DNA from: Rhodanobacter sp.
GTDB lineage: Bacteria; Pseudomonadota; Gammaproteobacteria; Xanthomonadales; Rhodanobacteraceae
Assembly: GCA_026193555.1 (NCBI GenBank)
Contig: JAPHUU010000176.1
Location: 1 to 6,972, forward strand
Direction of reading: 5' to 3'
DNA: 6,972 bases
A program made the translations under genes and the position numbers. The notes below the pieces were generated by a model, which was not told the origin of the DNA, searched no databases, and was given only the letters and a program-made list of their open reading frames with translations. Below, piece by piece: positions 5,554 through 6,972 of the stretch. Position 1 is the stretch's first letter. Each line of letters opens with the position of its first letter.

Positions 5554-6443
5554 CAGTCGCGAAAACGCCGGAGCAGGTCGGCGTAGGCGTCGATCCGACG
5601 GTCGCGCAGGAACGGCCAGATCCGCCGCACGTGCTCGCTGCGCGCCAGGTCGACATCGGCCAGCAGCAGTTCGCGCCGTTCGGTGCCGGCCTGGGCCAGG
5701 AATTCGCCCTGCGGACCGGCCACGAAACTGTTGCCCCAGAACCGGATGCCGGCGCCGACGCCGGACGGATCGGCCTCGTGGCCGGTGCGGTTGCAGGCGA
5801 GCAGGGGCAGGCCGTTGGCGACCGCGTGGCCGCGCTGCACGGTGATCCATGCATCGCGCTGGCGATCCTTTTCGGGCTGATCGTCGTTCGGATCCCAGCC
5901 GATCGCGGTCGGATAGAGCAGCAGCTCGGCACCGGCCAGCGCCATCAGGCGCGCGGCTTCCGGATACCACTGATCCCAGCACACCAGCACGCCGAGTCGG
6001 CCCACCGAGGTGTCGATCGGCTCGAAGCCGAGATCACCGGGCGTGAAATAGAATTTCTCGTAAAAAGCGGGATCGTCCGGAATGTGCATCTTGCGGTACT
6101 TGCCGGCGATCGCCGCCGAACGATCGAACACCACCGCGGTGTTGTGATACAGCCCGGCCGCTCGCCGCTCGAACAGCGACGCCACCACCACCAGCCGCAG
6201 TTCCTCGGCCAGCCGGCCGATGCGCTCGGTGCCGGGGCCGGGAATCGTCTCGGCCTGGTCGAATACGTCGACCGATTCGTGCTGGCAGAAGTACGGGCCG
6301 TTGTGCAGCTCCTGCAGCAGCACCAGTTCGGCCCCGGCCCCGGCTGCCTCGCGCAGGCCGGCTTCGATCGCGTCGAGGTTGGCATCGCGGCTGCCGCGGT
6401 CGGTTTCCTGCAGCAGGGCGACCTTCAGGGTCTGGCGTGGCAT
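5553..6443 (-). CDS. aguB: N-carbamoylputrescine amidohydrolase (296 aa)
   Basis: AguB hydrolyses N-carbamoylputrescine to putrescine, CO2 and ammonia, the last step of the agmatine route to putrescine, in the cytoplasm. It is a nitrilase-superfamily protein of normal length with the full Glu-Lys-Cys triad: E45 in LQELHNGPYF, K118 in KYRKMHIPDD and C155 in VCWDQWYPEAAR. Family-specific motifs such as HIPDDPAFYEKFYF (120-133), YPTAIGWDP (177-185), CNRTG (217-221) and FWGNSF (235-240) separate it from other nitrilases. The ATG at 6441-6443 is supported by GAGGA about nine bases upstream and by the family N-terminus. It follows aguA on the same strand after 67 bp, which contains a possible -10 (TAAACT on the minus strand near 6490) but no good -35. 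The two genes are probably an operon, with the TraB-like gene downstream. Confidence 0.96.
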   Translation of the reverse strand: MPRQTLKVALLQETDRGSRDANLDAIEAGLREAAGAGAELVLLQELHNGPYFCQHESVDVFDQAETIPGPGTERIGRLAEELRLVVVASLFERRAAGLYHNTAVVFDRSAAIAGKYRKMHIPDDPAFYEKFYFTPGDLGFEPIDTSVGRLGVLVCWDQWYPEAARLMALAGAELLLYPTAIGWDPNDDQPEKDRQRDAWITVQRGHAVANGLPLLACNRTGHEADPSGVGAGIRFWGNSFVAGPQGEFLAQAGTERRELLLADVDLARSEHVRRIWPFLRDRRIDAYADLLRRFRD

Positions 6444-6510
6444 CGGCTTGAATCCTCAACATCAGGTCTTGGCGTCACAGACCCCGCAGTTTAGCCGATG
6501 CCGCGCGCGC

Positions 6511-6972
6511 TCAGGTCAGGCCGGCGGGCAGCTGCATGGTGAGGCAGTGCAGGCTGCCGTTCTGCCAGATCAGCGGGCGGCAGGGCACCTGCACGATCAC
6601 TCGGCCGGGATGGGCCGCGCCGATCACGCGCGCGGCTTCATCGTCGGCCGTATCGCCATACGCCGGTACCAGCACGGCGCCGTTGACGATCAGGTAGTTG
6701 GCGTAGGAGGCCGCCAGGCGGCGCCCCTCGTCGACGATGGGCTTGGCCCACGGCAGCGGATACAACCGATACGGGCGGCCATCGCGGGTGCGCAGTGCGG
6801 CCAGTTCCCCCGCCATGCGCTGCAGTTCGTCGTGATGCGGATCGCTGGCGTCGTCGCAGGCCTGGAACACGATGCGGTCGCCCGGCGCGAAGCGCGCCAG
6901 CGTGTCGATGTGCGCGTCGGTGTCGTCGCCTTCGAGATAACCGTAGTCCAGCCACAGCACACGCTCGGCGTG
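6511..6972 (-). CDS. aguA: Agmatine deiminase, C-terminal part (5' end outside window)
   Basis: AguA deiminates agmatine to N-carbamoylputrescine and ammonia, supplying the substrate of the neighbouring aguB. The frame is open from the window end to TGA at 6511-6513, giving 153 residues of a protein usually about 340-370 long. Visible family motifs are WLDYGYLEGDDTDAHIDT, which holds the conserved Asp and His residues of this guanidino-modifying enzyme, then YANYLIVNGAVLVPAYGD and the C-terminal QNGSLHCLTMQLP with the catalytic Cys in GSLHC. The protein ends about four residues after this motif, as in other members. The N-terminal substrate residues lie outside the window. It is the promoter-proximal gene of the aguA-aguB pair seen here; arginine decarboxylase, which makes agmatine, is not in the window. 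Confidence 0.95.
   Translation of the reverse strand, partial: HAERVLWLDYGYLEGDDTDAHIDTLARFAPGDRIVFQACDDASDPHHDELQRMAGELAALRTRDGRPYRLYPLPWAKPIVDEGRRLAASYANYLIVNGAVLVPAYGDTADDEAARVIGAAHPGRVIVQVPCRPLIWQNGSLHCLTMQLPAGLT

Noticed and set aside
5631..6494. A 287-codon + strand ORF opposite aguB, and similar ones at 4668-5510 and 4751-5491 opposite the TraB-like gene
   Set aside because: These are shadow frames of well-supported genes, with low-complexity composition and no domains.

Overview
The window is about 7 kb of GC-rich, densely coding chromosome from a gammaproteobacterium, most likely of the order Xanthomonadales (Rhodanobacter/Dyella/Xanthomonas-like). Two things support this: the order uvrC - pgsA - tRNA-Gly - tRNA-Cys with a tRNA-Leu(UAA) nearby, which is the gammaproteobacterial uvrC-pgsA-glyW-cysT-leuZ block known from E. 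coli, and the adjacent aguA-aguB pair for putrescine synthesis. The genus is inferred, not proven.

Left part (1-2832, + strand). The 3' end of a low-molecular-weight protein tyrosine phosphatase gene is followed 9 bp later by uvrC (excision nuclease subunit), then pgsA (phosphatidylglycerophosphate synthase). The phosphatase stop codon lies inside a TAAAAT -10-like hexamer placed so that transcription could start at or next to the uvrC ATG, suggesting a leaderless mRNA. UvrC has intact nuclease residues but carries Arg where one of the four Fe-S cysteines is expected.

Middle part (2833-4146). Two identical tRNA-Gly(GCC) genes each have their own promoter and terminator. A tRNA-Cys(GCA) follows, with a strong bidirectional terminator. 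The tRNA-Leu(UAA) that would complete the E. coli-type array is about 0.7 kb away on the opposite strand. Between them sits one small minus-strand gene (93 codons, perfect Shine-Dalgarno) encoding a possible DUF2188-like protein. The interval 3787-4059 shows no convincing gene.

Right part (4232-6972, - strand). Reading leftwards: the 3' part of aguA (agmatine deiminase), aguB (N-carbamoylputrescine amidohydrolase) and a TraB/PrgY-family membrane protein gene. AguA and AguB convert agmatine to N-carbamoylputrescine and then putrescine. A 30-codon ORF exactly fills the aguB-traB gap with overlapping stop/start codons on both sides and may couple translation.

Overall this is mostly conserved housekeeping sequence. 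I see no mobile element, CRISPR array, phage gene or obvious new multi-gene system. The points worth checking are the UvrC cysteine loss, an 8-bp inverted repeat in a variable UvrC linker, the rearranged tRNA block with its orphan gene, and the coupled micro-ORF.
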